Program-made: the position numbers and the translations under genes
From: Cytophagales bacterium
GTDB taxonomy: Bacteria > Bacteroidota > Bacteroidia > Cytophagales > Cyclobacteriaceae
Direction of reading: 5' to 3'
Assembly (NCBI GenBank): GCA_020063545.1
Contig: JAGUUF010000194.1
Coordinates: forward strand, 1 to 8,133
Length of the DNA: 8,133 nucleotides
Notes under the pieces: generated by a model
The model's database searches: none
Told to the model about the DNA's origin: nothing
The model's input: only the letters and a program-made list of their open reading frames with translations
Shown here: positions 1 through 7,076 of the stretch, in pieces
Layout of the letters: each line of letters starts with the position of its first letter
Numbering within the stretch: the first letter of the stretch is position 1

Positions 1-2
1 AT

Positions 3-818
3 GGCAAGGAACTGTCCTATAACAACCTGGTAGATGTAGACGCTGCCCTGAACCTTGTTCAGGAATTTACCGAAGAACCTGCTTTTGTCATTATTAAACA
101 TACCAACGCCTGCGGTGTGGCCACCGGCCCGACTGTTAAAGAGGCCTACCTTAAGGCGTACCAGGCCGATACCACTTCGGCTTTCGGTGGCGTGCTGGCA
201 ACCAATCGAAAAGTAGATCAGGATGCGGCTGAGGAAATCAATAAACTCTTCTTCGAAATTCTGGTGGCGCCCGGCTATGATGCCACAGCGCTTGAGTTGC
301 TAAAAACCAAAAAGAACCGGATGATACTGGTTCAGAAAAAACCGCTGGGCGAAGCGAAACAATTCAAAAGTTTGCTTAACGGAGTAATTGAGCAGGACAT
401 GGATTTAAAAACCGACTCGGTTGCTGATTTGAAAACCGTTACAAAGCGCGCTCCCACTGCCGAAGAAATAAAAGCCATGTTGTTTGCTGCGAAAATTGCC
501 AAGCACACAAAATCAAACACCATTGTGCTGGCTGTTAACGGCCAGTTGCTGGCCAGTGGCGTAGGACAAACCTCGCGGGTTGATGCACTGAAACAGGCTG
601 TTGAAAAAGCCAGGTCGTTTGGCTTTACCCTGCAGGGAGCGGTAATGGCTTCGGATGCCTTCTTTCCGTTTGCCGACTGTGTTGAACTGGCCCACCAGGC
701 GGGCATTACTGCGGTGATCCAACCGGGTGGTTCGGTGCGCGACCAGGACTCCATTGCGTACTGCGATGCGCACAGCATGGCCATGGTGTTTACCGGCACA
801 CGGCATTTTAAGCATTGA
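3..818 (+). CDS. purH: PurH C-terminal part: AICAR transformylase domain of the bifunctional purine biosynthesis protein (5'-truncated by window)
   Basis: This is the C-terminal 271 residues of a protein usually about 500 residues long; the N-terminal IMP cyclohydrolase domain and the start codon lie before the window. The AICAR transformylase domain transfers a formyl group from 10-formyl-tetrahydrofolate to AICAR, the penultimate step of IMP synthesis in the cytosol. The reading frame is open from base 3 and begins with GKELSYNN. The catalytic Lys-His pair of the family appears in KHTNACGVA (visible residues 32-40), followed by TSAFGGV (58-64). The C-terminus carries the conserved QPGGSVRDQ and ends TGTRHFKH, as PurH proteins do, so the 3' end is intact. 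The GTG at 117 is an internal valine codon, not a start. The gene lies upstream of the mre operon on the same strand, separated from it by the toxin-antitoxin pair. Confidence 0.97.
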   Translation, partial: GKELSYNNLVDVDAALNLVQEFTEEPAFVIIKHTNACGVATGPTVKEAYLKAYQADTTSAFGGVLATNRKVDQDAAEEINKLFFEILVAPGYDATALELLKTKKNRMILVQKKPLGEAKQFKSLLNGVIEQDMDLKTDSVADLKTVTKRAPTAEEIKAMLFAAKIAKHTKSNTIVLAVNGQLLASGVGQTSRVDALKQAVEKARSFGFTLQGAVMASDAFFPFADCVELAHQAGITAVIQPGGSVRDQDSIAYCDAHSMAMVFTGTRHFKH

Positions 819-844
819 GATCCCTTGATTTTCAGTAACTTTAG
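815..844 (+). promoter_or_regulatory. Possible Bacteroidota-type promoter for the toxin-antitoxin pair
   Basis: The Bacteroidota primary sigma factor favours TTG (-33) about 17-20 bases before TAnnTTTG (-7). Here TTG at 815-817 overlaps the purH stop and is followed after 18 bases by TAACTTTA at 836-843, one mismatch from the -7 consensus. Transcription would start only a few bases before the ATG at 853 or 859, giving an almost leaderless mRNA. The match is short and could be chance. Confidence 0.25.
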
Positions 845-852
845 GCTAAACT

Positions 853-1020
853 ATGCTTATGGTAATCCGGATTAAACGAGGGGAGAGCCTTAAATCGATA
901 AGGAAAAAACTAAGTCGCCTGAAAACCGACAAGGGATTTCCGGCATCAAAGTTCACGGGTTTGGTGAAATCAAAAGAAGATGCTGTGGCCATTCAAAGAA
1001 GGTTAAGAGATGAATGGTGA
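853..1020 (+). CDS. Small basic antitoxin of a type II toxin-antitoxin pair (VapB-like role)
   Basis: This 55-residue ORF starts MLMVIRIKRG and ends RRLRDEW. The N-terminal two thirds is strongly basic (many Lys/Arg between residues 6 and 39), as expected if it binds DNA or RNA. The C-terminal segment KFTGLVKSKEDAVAIQRRLRDEW-like (residues 33-55) resembles the tail that, from memory, recurs in Bacteroidota antitoxins paired with PIN toxins; such tails normally wrap around the toxin. It overlaps the toxin start by 11 bases (toxin ATG at 1010), so the two are probably translationally coupled with antitoxin first, the usual type II order. An in-frame ATG at 859 is an alternative start, giving 53 residues. 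No ribbon-helix-helix or AbrB fold is evident by eye. The role is inferred mostly from partner, position and tail. Confidence 0.72.
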   Translation: MLMVIRIKRGESLKSIRKKLSRLKTDKGFPASKFTGLVKSKEDAVAIQRRLRDEW

Positions 1021-1387
1021 TAGCCTGGTGGTTGACGCTAACATTATTATCTATCACCTGAATGGTGACCGTACATTGGAAGCCATGCTGGAAGGGAAGA
1101 AAATCTTCCTTTCATTTATTTCTGAAATCGAAATCAAGAGTTTTCAATCCTTAACCAAATCTCAGGCGTTGGCAATAGAAGAACTTTTGGGGTATTGCCA
1201 TATCATCCATAGCAATGACTTCATCACTGACTTTACCGTGAGGCTACGGAAAAAATACAGTATTAAGATACCCGATGCCATCATACTTGGCACAGCTCAA
1301 TATCTGAACATGCCCGTGTTAACAGCTGATAAAAGGCTGCTTGTTTCAAAAGAAGTACGGATAATATGGTACGGACAGGAAGTGTAA
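1010..1387 (+). CDS. vapC: PIN-domain ribonuclease toxin (VapC family)
   Basis: This 125-residue protein is one whole PIN domain, the usual size of a VapC toxin. PIN toxins are Mg2+-dependent endoribonucleases that cleave tRNA or other RNA and arrest growth when not bound by their antitoxin. The acidic metal-binding residues are visible: D9 in VVDANI, E39 or E41 in SEIEIKS, D89 in IPDAI and D107 in TADKRL, in the expected order and spacing, so the enzyme looks intact. The exact RNA target cannot be read from sequence. It overlaps its antitoxin by 11 bases. A hand count over 1021-1380 gives about 41% GC, against more than 50% in sampled lines of purH and mreB, which fits acquisition by transfer. 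The next gene, mreB, starts 84 bases downstream with no obvious terminator between. Confidence 0.9.
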   Translation: MNGDSLVVDANIIIYHLNGDRTLEAMLEGKKIFLSFISEIEIKSFQSLTKSQALAIEELLGYCHIIHSNDFITDFTVRLRKKYSIKIPDAIILGTAQYLNMPVLTADKRLLVSKEVRIIWYGQEV

Positions 1388-1471
1388 GTTTTTAAGATAA
1401 TCAGGCATGAAAAACAGTAGATTATTTCATTACTTTCGGGCAATTTTTAGGAAATACTTTTAAAGGGAAAC

Positions 1472-2497
1472 ATGGCGCTTTTCGATTTCTTCACTTCCGA
1501 TGTGGCTATAGACCTTGGCACGGCTAACACGCTCATTATATATAAAGACAAAATTGTGGTGGATGAGCCCAGCATCATTGCCATCGACAAGCATCATAAC
1601 AAAGTATTGGCTATCGGGCGCGAAGCCATGCAGATGCATGAAAAAACCCACGAGCACATCAAAACCATCCGGCCGCTGAAGGAAGGTGTAATTGCCGATT
1701 TCCAGGCAGCCGAAATGATGATCCGCGGCCTGATTAAAATGATCGACACCGGCCGCAGGCTGTTTCCGCCATCGTACCGCATGGTTATCTGCATACCCTC
1801 GGGCATTACCGAAGTGGAAAAACGGGCTGTTCGCGACAGCGCAGAACATGCCGGTGCAAAAGAAGTGTACATGATCCACGAACCGATAGCAGCCGCTATC
1901 GGGATCGGGATAGATATTGAACAGCCCGTTGGCAACATGATTGTGGATATTGGCGGAGGAACAACCGAAGTGGCGGTAATTGCCTTGTCGGGAATTGTTT
2001 CCGACCAATCCATACGCGTTGCGGGCGATACATTTAACCGCGACATCCTGGACTACATGCGCAGGCAGCACAACCTGCTGATAGGGGAACGGTCAGCCGA
2101 AAAAGTAAAAATCGAAGTGGGCTCTGCGCTGACCGAACTCGATGACGGTCCGGATGACTACGAAATCCGTGGCCGCGATTTGATGACGGGCATTCCGAAA
2201 ACGATACGCATATCGTATTCCGAAGTGGCCTTTGCCCTCGATAAGTCGGTATCAAAACTGGAAGAAGCCGTGCTGAAGGCACTGGAAACCTCGCCCCCCG
2301 AATTATCAGCCGATATTTACGAACGGGGAATTTATTTAACCGGTGGCGGTGCGCTCCTTCGCGGGCTTGACAAACGGCTGGCGCTGAAAACCAAACTTCC
2401 CATTCACGTTGCTGACGATCCGCTGCGTGCCGTAGTGCGCGGAACGGGCGCTGCACTTAAAAATCTTCATCACTACCGGTTGGTGCTCATGACGTGA
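1472..2497 (+). CDS. mreB: MreB, actin-like rod-shape protein
   Basis: MreB is a bacterial actin that forms ATP-dependent filaments on the inner face of the membrane and positions the elongasome. The 341-residue length is typical. Visible motifs are phosphate-1 DLGTANT (residues 14-20), HEPIAAAIG with the likely catalytic Glu (137), phosphate-2 DIGGGTTEVAV (159-169) and the adenosine loop LTGGGALLRGLD (289-300). The hydrophobic start MALFDFF is likely the membrane-contacting segment. The start is supported by the purine-rich AAAGGG at 1463-1468, one of few SD-like sequences here, and by family alignment. It heads a five-gene operon, ending 4 bases before mreC. Two weak -7-like elements occur upstream (TACTTTCG at 1431, TACTTTTA at 1455), neither with a convincing -33 box, so its own promoter is unresolved; readthrough from the toxin gene is possible. 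Confidence 0.98.
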   Translation: MALFDFFTSDVAIDLGTANTLIIYKDKIVVDEPSIIAIDKHHNKVLAIGREAMQMHEKTHEHIKTIRPLKEGVIADFQAAEMMIRGLIKMIDTGRRLFPPSYRMVICIPSGITEVEKRAVRDSAEHAGAKEVYMIHEPIAAAIGIGIDIEQPVGNMIVDIGGGTTEVAVIALSGIVSDQSIRVAGDTFNRDILDYMRRQHNLLIGERSAEKVKIEVGSALTELDDGPDDYEIRGRDLMTGIPKTIRISYSEVAFALDKSVSKLEEAVLKALETSPPELSADIYERGIYLTGGGALLRGLDKRLALKTKLPIHVADDPLRAVVRGTGAALKNLHHYRLVLMT

Positions 2498-2501
2498 TTC
2501 C

Positions 2502-3335
2502 ATGGAGCGGATATTTTTATTCATCTATCAATACCGCGCCTTCTTTACTTTTCTTGTACTGGAATTGGTGGCCGTTTGGATGTTCCTGGAGAACAACCAA
2601 TTCCAGGGAGCCCGTTTTTTCAACTCCGCCAACAGTGTAGCGGCAGCCATTACCGGTTTTTCTCAAAACACGGCTGACTATTTCAGCCTGCGCCAGGTAA
2701 ACCGTGCACTTGCCGAAGAAAATGCCCGCCTCCGGTATGAACTTGAGAAACGTAACCGGCAACTTGAAAACCTAAGCGGTGCAACTGCTGACTCAGCAAT
2801 TATAAAGCAGTTTGATTTTGTAACCGCCAAAGTGGTTAACAACTCCGTGAGCCGGTTTACCAACTTTCTTACCATCAACAAGGGAAGTATAAATGGCGTT
2901 GAACCGGGCATGGCGGTAATAAGCCAGGCCGGGGTGGTAGGAAAGGTGAAGGTAACCAGCAGGAACTATAGCGTGGTTACTTCGCTGTTGAATGTTGACG
3001 TGATGATTTCAGGTGTGCTTAAACGAACCGGCCATTTCGGAACCGTGCAATGGGATGGTTCCGATCCGGATTACATTCAACTCAAGTATATTCCGCGGCA
3101 TGTAAAACCGTTGGTTGGCGATACGGTGATTACCTCCGGCTACAGTGGCGTTTTTCCCGAAGGCATATTTATCGGAACCATTGCCGATGTGAAGCTGAGC
3201 AAAGAAGCCCCGTTTTACCTGTTAACGGTAAAACTGGCGCAGGACTTCCGCAGCCTGTCGTGGGTTACCGTTATCCGCAACCGGCTGCTGCCCGAATTAG
3301 ATTCCCTTGAAGTACGTGTCCCCGATTTTCAATGA
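2502..3335 (+). CDS. mreC: MreC, periplasmic elongasome scaffold
   Basis: MreC is a bitopic inner-membrane protein that links MreB and MreD to PBP2 and activates it. The 277-residue protein has a short cytoplasmic start, one membrane helix at about residues 12-29 (FFTFLVLELVAVWMFL), a coiled coil at about 62-92 rich in Glu, Arg and Leu, and the two-barrel MreC domain at about 108-255. Family signatures include TINKGSINGVEPGMAVI (124-140), GVVGKV (144-149) and VITSGYSGVFPEGIFIG (209-225). The length fits the family. The ATG lies 4 bases after the mreB stop and has no clear Shine-Dalgarno sequence, so coupling to mreB translation is likely. The stop overlaps the mreD start (ATGA). Nothing is missing or broken. 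Confidence 0.96.
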   Translation: MERIFLFIYQYRAFFTFLVLELVAVWMFLENNQFQGARFFNSANSVAAAITGFSQNTADYFSLRQVNRALAEENARLRYELEKRNRQLENLSGATADSAIIKQFDFVTAKVVNNSVSRFTNFLTINKGSINGVEPGMAVISQAGVVGKVKVTSRNYSVVTSLLNVDVMISGVLKRTGHFGTVQWDGSDPDYIQLKYIPRHVKPLVGDTVITSGYSGVFPEGIFIGTIADVKLSKEAPFYLLTVKLAQDFRSLSWVTVIRNRLLPELDSLEVRVPDFQ

Positions 3336-3844
3336 ACCGGTTTGGTGTTTTTCAGATTGCCCTGTTTGTGGTGTACCTGCTGGTTCAGGTTGTTGTGCTT
3401 AAGAATGCCGTTTTCTTTCATACCGCGTTTTGCTTTTTGTATATCGGCTACCTGCTGCGCCTACCGGTGGAAACAAACCACATGGCACTTATCGGGGTTG
3501 GGTTTGGCATGGGTTTGCTGGTGGATGTATTTTATGACAGCCTCGGCCTGCATACTATGGCCTGTGTGCTGATTATGTACCTGCGCCCGTACTGGCTTTC
3601 GTTGCTTACCCCCCAGGGCGGTTACGATTCCGGGGCCATGCCGGGCATTGGCCAGTTTGGGTTACAGTGGTACCTGGTGTATGCAACCCCGCTTGTTGTG
3701 CTCCACCTTAGCGTATTGTTTTTTACGGAAGCAGGCGGGTTTGAGTATTTTTGGATTACGGTTGGCAAAATAGGAGCCAGTGCATTATACACCCTGCTCG
3801 TGTTGGTAATGGTTGATGTTTTCTTTACCGGTAGCAAGCGATGA
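3332..3844 (+). CDS. mreD: MreD, rod-shape-determining membrane protein
   Basis: MreD is a small polytopic membrane partner of MreC in the elongasome; its biochemical role is still poorly defined. The 170-residue protein has about five to six hydrophobic segments (roughly 6-23, 27-44, 51-67, 73-90, 113-131 and 143-165). The most family-like stretch is GFGMGLLVDVFYDSLGLHT (57-75), matching the MreD pattern of a Gly-rich helix followed by Asp and a short loop to His. Sequence conservation in MreD is low, so the call rests also on position between mreC and the PBP2 gene. Start and stop both lie in ATGA overlaps with the neighbours, which points to tight translational coupling and fixes both boundaries. 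Confidence 0.92.
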   Translation: MNRFGVFQIALFVVYLLVQVVVLKNAVFFHTAFCFLYIGYLLRLPVETNHMALIGVGFGMGLLVDVFYDSLGLHTMACVLIMYLRPYWLSLLTPQGGYDSGAMPGIGQFGLQWYLVYATPLVVLHLSVLFFTEAGGFEYFWITVGKIGASALYTLLVLVMVDVFFTGSKR

Positions 3845-5673
3845 ACGAAGGGAGAAAAGAAATTATACGCGCCCTGATGGTGTTAACCGGGGTCATCTTC
3901 CTGGTTAAACTGTTCTTTATCCAGATACTGGATGACCGCTACGCCCAACTGGCCGACAGCAACTCAATTCTGAAGGAAGTGGAATATCCGTTTCGCGGCC
4001 TTATTTACGACCGAAACGGAAAACTGCTTGTGTACAACTCACCGGAGTATGATTTACTCATCGTAAAAAAGGAAATCGGCAGTTTTGATTCTGCTGCGTT
4101 TTGTTCAGTGTTTGATTTGTCGCGCGAAGAGTTACGGATAAAATTTAAAGAACTGCGGGCCCGCAAGGAATATTCACCCGTAAAGCCCACCTTGTTTATC
4201 CGCCAGTTGTCCAATTACGATTTTGCAAAAATCCAGGAACACATTGATGAGTTTCCCGGCTTTTATATCCAACCCCGTACTACACGCGACTATACCACCG
4301 GTTCGCTTGCCAATGCGCTCGGCTATGTAAGCGAAATCAGTAAAACGCAACTGGAGAAAGATTCAACCAAACTATACCGCCAGGGCGATTACATCGGCCA
4401 GAGTGGAATCGAAGCGCAGTATGAACATGTGCTGCGGGGCAAGCGGGGCGTGCGGTATAAACTGCGAAACGTGAGCGGCATCGAAAAAGGTTCATTTAAA
4501 AATGGCGAGTTCGATACGCTTTCGGTTCCCGGCCACGACCTCGTTACCACCATCGATCTCGATCTGCAGGAATATGGCGAGCGCCTTCTGAAGGGCAAGG
4601 TAGGCAGCCTGGTGGCCATAGAGCCCTCCACCGGTGAGATTCTGTCTATGATCTCGGGTCCTTCTTACGATCCCACCCTGCTTACCGGTCGTAAGTTCAG
4701 TTCGAATTTTATGCTGGTAAGCAGCGATACCACCAAGCCATTGTTTACCCGGCCGCTAATGGCTATGTATCCGCCCGGTTCCATATTTAAAATTGTTCAA
4801 ACATTAATTGGCCTGCAGGAGGGCGTGTTGCATTATGACACCCGCTTTCCGTGCGACCGTACCGTGGTGAATTGCCACAACCATCCTAACCCGTGCGACC
4901 TGCATATGGCCGTGCAGTATTCGTGCAACCCGTATTTTCACCAGGCATTCAGGCGCATCATTAACCAGAACAAATCGCCAAACACATTTATTGATTCACG
5001 CATCGGGCTTGAGAACTGGCACGACTATGTTTCCCGCTTTGGTTTAGGTAAACCCCTTGGCGTTGATTTGCCCAGCGAAAAAGGCGGGCAGATGCCCGGC
5101 AGTGCATTGTACAACCGCATTTATGGCGAAGGCCGGTGGAAGTTTTCAACGATTTATTCGCTGGCCATCGGCCAGGGCGAGATGCTGATCACTCCCGTAC
5201 AGATGGCGAACCTGGCGGCCATTATGGCTAACAAGGGGTATTACTTTACCCCGCACCTGGTAAAGGAAATACGGGGCAGTAATCAACTGCCGGCTGTGGT
5301 TAAACATGAAACCGGCATTGATGCAAAGTATTTTACGTTTGTTCAGGATGCGATGAGCGATGCCATTTATGGAACAGCCCAACGTGCGGTTATTCCGGGA
5401 ATTGAACTTTGCGGTAAAACCGGTACGGCACAAAATCCGCATGGGTACGATCACTCCGTGTTCATGGCCTTTGCCCCGAAGGAGGATCCGAAAATCGCTA
5501 TTGCCGTTTATGTTGAAAATGCCGGGTGGGGCGGCCGTGCAGCAGCCTCCATTGCCAGCCTGATGATTGAACGCTACCTGACCGGGGAAGTAAAGCGGCT
5601 GGCCCTGCAGGATTATGTTTTAAAGGGAGAGTTTCTGGATAAAGTTGTATTAACGACACCCTCAACGGAATAA
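3841..5673 (+). CDS. mrdA: PBP2, elongasome peptidoglycan transpeptidase (class B penicillin-binding protein)
   Basis: PBP2 cross-links glycan strands made by RodA during lateral wall growth and is a beta-lactam target. The 610 residues comprise a short cytoplasmic tail, a membrane anchor at about 9-29, a pedestal/dimerisation region at about 50-225 (FRGLIYDRNG at 51-60, GQSGIEAQYE at 186-195) and a transpeptidase domain at about 253-575. The three active-site motifs are intact: SIFK with nucleophile S314 and K317, SCN (361-363) and KTGTA (526-530). Between the first two lies a Cys/His-rich stretch (C338, C345, H346, H348, C352, H355, then C362 and H367) that could bind a metal or form disulfides. 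The start overlaps the mreD stop (ATGA) and the stop is 1 base before rodA, the standard partner. The FtsI/PBP3 alternative is disfavoured by context and by the PBP2-type N-terminus. Confidence 0.97.
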   Translation: MNEGRKEIIRALMVLTGVIFLVKLFFIQILDDRYAQLADSNSILKEVEYPFRGLIYDRNGKLLVYNSPEYDLLIVKKEIGSFDSAAFCSVFDLSREELRIKFKELRARKEYSPVKPTLFIRQLSNYDFAKIQEHIDEFPGFYIQPRTTRDYTTGSLANALGYVSEISKTQLEKDSTKLYRQGDYIGQSGIEAQYEHVLRGKRGVRYKLRNVSGIEKGSFKNGEFDTLSVPGHDLVTTIDLDLQEYGERLLKGKVGSLVAIEPSTGEILSMISGPSYDPTLLTGRKFSSNFMLVSSDTTKPLFTRPLMAMYPPGSIFKIVQTLIGLQEGVLHYDTRFPCDRTVVNCHNHPNPCDLHMAVQYSCNPYFHQAFRRIINQNKSPNTFIDSRIGLENWHDYVSRFGLGKPLGVDLPSEKGGQMPGSALYNRIYGEGRWKFSTIYSLAIGQGEMLITPVQMANLAAIMANKGYYFTPHLVKEIRGSNQLPAVVKHETGIDAKYFTFVQDAMSDAIYGTAQRAVIPGIELCGKTGTAQNPHGYDHSVFMAFAPKEDPKIAIAVYVENAGWGGRAAASIASLMIERYLTGEVKRLALQDYVLKGEFLDKVVLTTPSTE

Positions 5674-5674
5674 C

Positions 5675-6949
5675 ATGCGCAGGCAGGAGGATATTTCGGG
5701 CAAAATGGATTGGCTCACCGTGCTGATTTACCTGGTGATGGTGGTGCTGGGCTGGCTCAATATCTATGCAGCTGTTTATGACGAAACGGTACATCCAAGC
5801 ATTTTCGATTTGTCGCTAAACAGCGGCAGGCAACTGATTTTTATTGCCGTATCGTTCATTATTATCCTGGCTATCCTGGTTGTGGATATGCGGTTTTATG
5901 AAACCGCTGCCTGGCTGATTTACGGAGTTGTGCTTTTCCTGATGGTGCTGGTACTTGTGGTGGGCAGGGAAGTTGGCGGCAATAAGGCGTGGCTGGGATT
6001 CGGTTCGTTTGGCGGACAGCCATCGGAGTTTGCCAAGTTTGCTACTGCGCTGGTTGTTGCAAAGGTTATCGGCTCCATCGGGTTTCGGATGGACAACCTG
6101 CGTAACCAAATCATCCTGTTTGCCTTGATCGGCTTCCCGATGCTGATCATCCTGGCCCAGAAAGATACCGGTACCGCCCTGGTATTTACTGCTTTTGTTC
6201 TCGTTTTCTTCCGCGAGGGGATGTCGCCTTTCCTGATGATTGTAGGCATAGCCTCGGCTGTCATATTTATTCTTACGCTATTAGTGCAGAATGAACTTTA
6301 CCTGTATGGTGGAATCGGGATTATCCTGGTAATCACCATACTTGCCGGCAAGAAAAAATTTAAGCGGATAGCCTTGCTCACCATCGGGGCGTTGGCCGTA
6401 GCAGGGGTAATTCAAAGCGTGGATTACGTGATAAACAATGTGATGAAGCCCCACCAGCAAAACCGCATCCGGGCACTGATTAATCCCGATGCGGATCCGC
6501 TCGGCTACGGGTGGAACGTAACGCAATCCAAGATTGCTATCGGCAGCGGGGGATTTTCCGGCAAGGGTTTTTTAGAGGGCACACAAACCAAGTTTGATTT
6601 TGTGCCCGAGCAGAGCACGGATTTTATTTTCTGCACGATTGGTGAAGAACACGGCTGGCTGGGCAGCCTGGTAGTGGTAGGGTTGTTTGTTACGCTGCTC
6701 CTGCGAATTGTTTACCTGGCCGAGCGGCAGAAAAACCGGTTTGCGCGTGTGTACGGCTACAGTGTGGCCAGTATTTTCTTTTTCCATTTTGCCATTAATA
6801 TCGGCATGACCATCGGCTTGTTTCCGGTAATCGGCATTCCGCTTCCGTTTTTCAGCTATGGAGGCTCTGCGCTGTGGGGTTTTACCGTGTTGTTGTTTAT
6901 CCTGCTGAAACTGGACGCGCACCGCGGTCAGGTATTACAGCGGTTGTGA
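5675..6949 (+). CDS. rodA: RodA, SEDS-family peptidoglycan glycosyltransferase
   Basis: RodA polymerises lipid II into glycan strands in the elongasome, working with PBP2. The 424-residue polytopic protein shows the SEDS signatures: GGQPSEFAK (113-121), QKDTGTALVF (162-171), SKIAIGSGGFSGKGFLEGTQ (285-304), FVPEQSTDFIF (309-319) and GIPLPFFSYGGSA (387-399). D316 in the STDFIF motif aligns with the Asp essential for polymerase activity in E. coli RodA. It is about 50 residues longer than E. coli RodA. The excess includes a hydrophobic pair at about 206-247, split by a KKKFKR patch, which I believe is common in Bacteroidota homologues. It is the last gene of the operon, starting 1 base after the PBP2 stop, and is followed by the palindrome cluster. 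FtsW is the main alternative, but the gene neighbours make RodA far more likely. Confidence 0.97.
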   Translation: MRRQEDISGKMDWLTVLIYLVMVVLGWLNIYAAVYDETVHPSIFDLSLNSGRQLIFIAVSFIIILAILVVDMRFYETAAWLIYGVVLFLMVLVLVVGREVGGNKAWLGFGSFGGQPSEFAKFATALVVAKVIGSIGFRMDNLRNQIILFALIGFPMLIILAQKDTGTALVFTAFVLVFFREGMSPFLMIVGIASAVIFILTLLVQNELYLYGGIGIILVITILAGKKKFKRIALLTIGALAVAGVIQSVDYVINNVMKPHQQNRIRALINPDADPLGYGWNVTQSKIAIGSGGFSGKGFLEGTQTKFDFVPEQSTDFIFCTIGEEHGWLGSLVVVGLFVTLLLRIVYLAERQKNRFARVYGYSVASIFFFHFAINIGMTIGLFPVIGIPLPFFSYGGSALWGFTVLLFILLKLDAHRGQVLQRL

Positions 6950-6956
6950 GTATGTC

Positions 6957-6969
6957 ACCCCTTCGGGGT
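6957..6969 (+). terminator. First palindrome unit; possible rodA operon terminator
   Basis: ACCCC-TTC-GGGGT is a perfect 5-bp stem with a 3-base loop, starting 8 bases after the rodA stop. It is followed by a T-rich but interrupted run (TTGATTTCGCTTTTATT), so it could act as an intrinsic terminator in the plus direction. It equally fits as one member of the repeat cluster. The termination role is inference. Confidence 0.4.
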
Positions 6970-6997
6970 TTGATTTCGCTTTTATTCCATAATCATG

Positions 6998-7014
6998 TCA
7001 TCCCTTCGGGATGA
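6998..7014 (+). repeat. Second palindrome unit (plus orientation)
   Basis: TCATCCC-TTC-GGGATGA is a perfect 7-bp stem, the longest of the four. The preceding bases AATCATG recur in inverted form after the third unit, which shows that the repeat extends beyond the stem. Confidence 0.75.
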
Positions 7015-7050
7015 ATTTGATGCCCGGGCTGAGAAGATTCTTCCTGTTCA

Positions 7051-7063
7051 AGCCCGAAGGGCT
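7051..7063 (-). repeat. Third palindrome unit (minus orientation)
   Basis: AGCCC-GAA-GGGCT is a perfect 5-bp stem, the inverted counterpart of the second unit. Its reverse complement with flank (AATCATGCCAGCCCTTCGGG) matches the second unit with two differences, one of them in the stem and compensated on the other arm. Confidence 0.75.
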
Positions 7064-7076
7064 GGCATGATTAAAA

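Noticed and set aside
117..818. A purH start at the GTG at 117
   Set aside because: The frame is open back to base 3 and encodes conserved PurH residues, including the catalytic Lys-His before 117; the GTG is an internal valine.
1431..1462. mreB promoter candidates TACTTTCG (1431) and TACTTTTA (1455)
   Set aside because: Each is near the Bacteroidota -7 consensus, but no good TTG element lies 17-20 bases upstream of either, so I did not annotate one.
1460..2071. Long minus-strand ORFs opposite mreB (203 and 150 residues)
   Set aside because: They lie wholly antisense to a clearly real gene, have no family resemblance by eye, and reflect codon bias of mreB.
3050..3310. 86-residue plus-strand ORF inside mreC
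   Set aside because: It is out of frame within a conserved gene, with no start signal or recognisable features.
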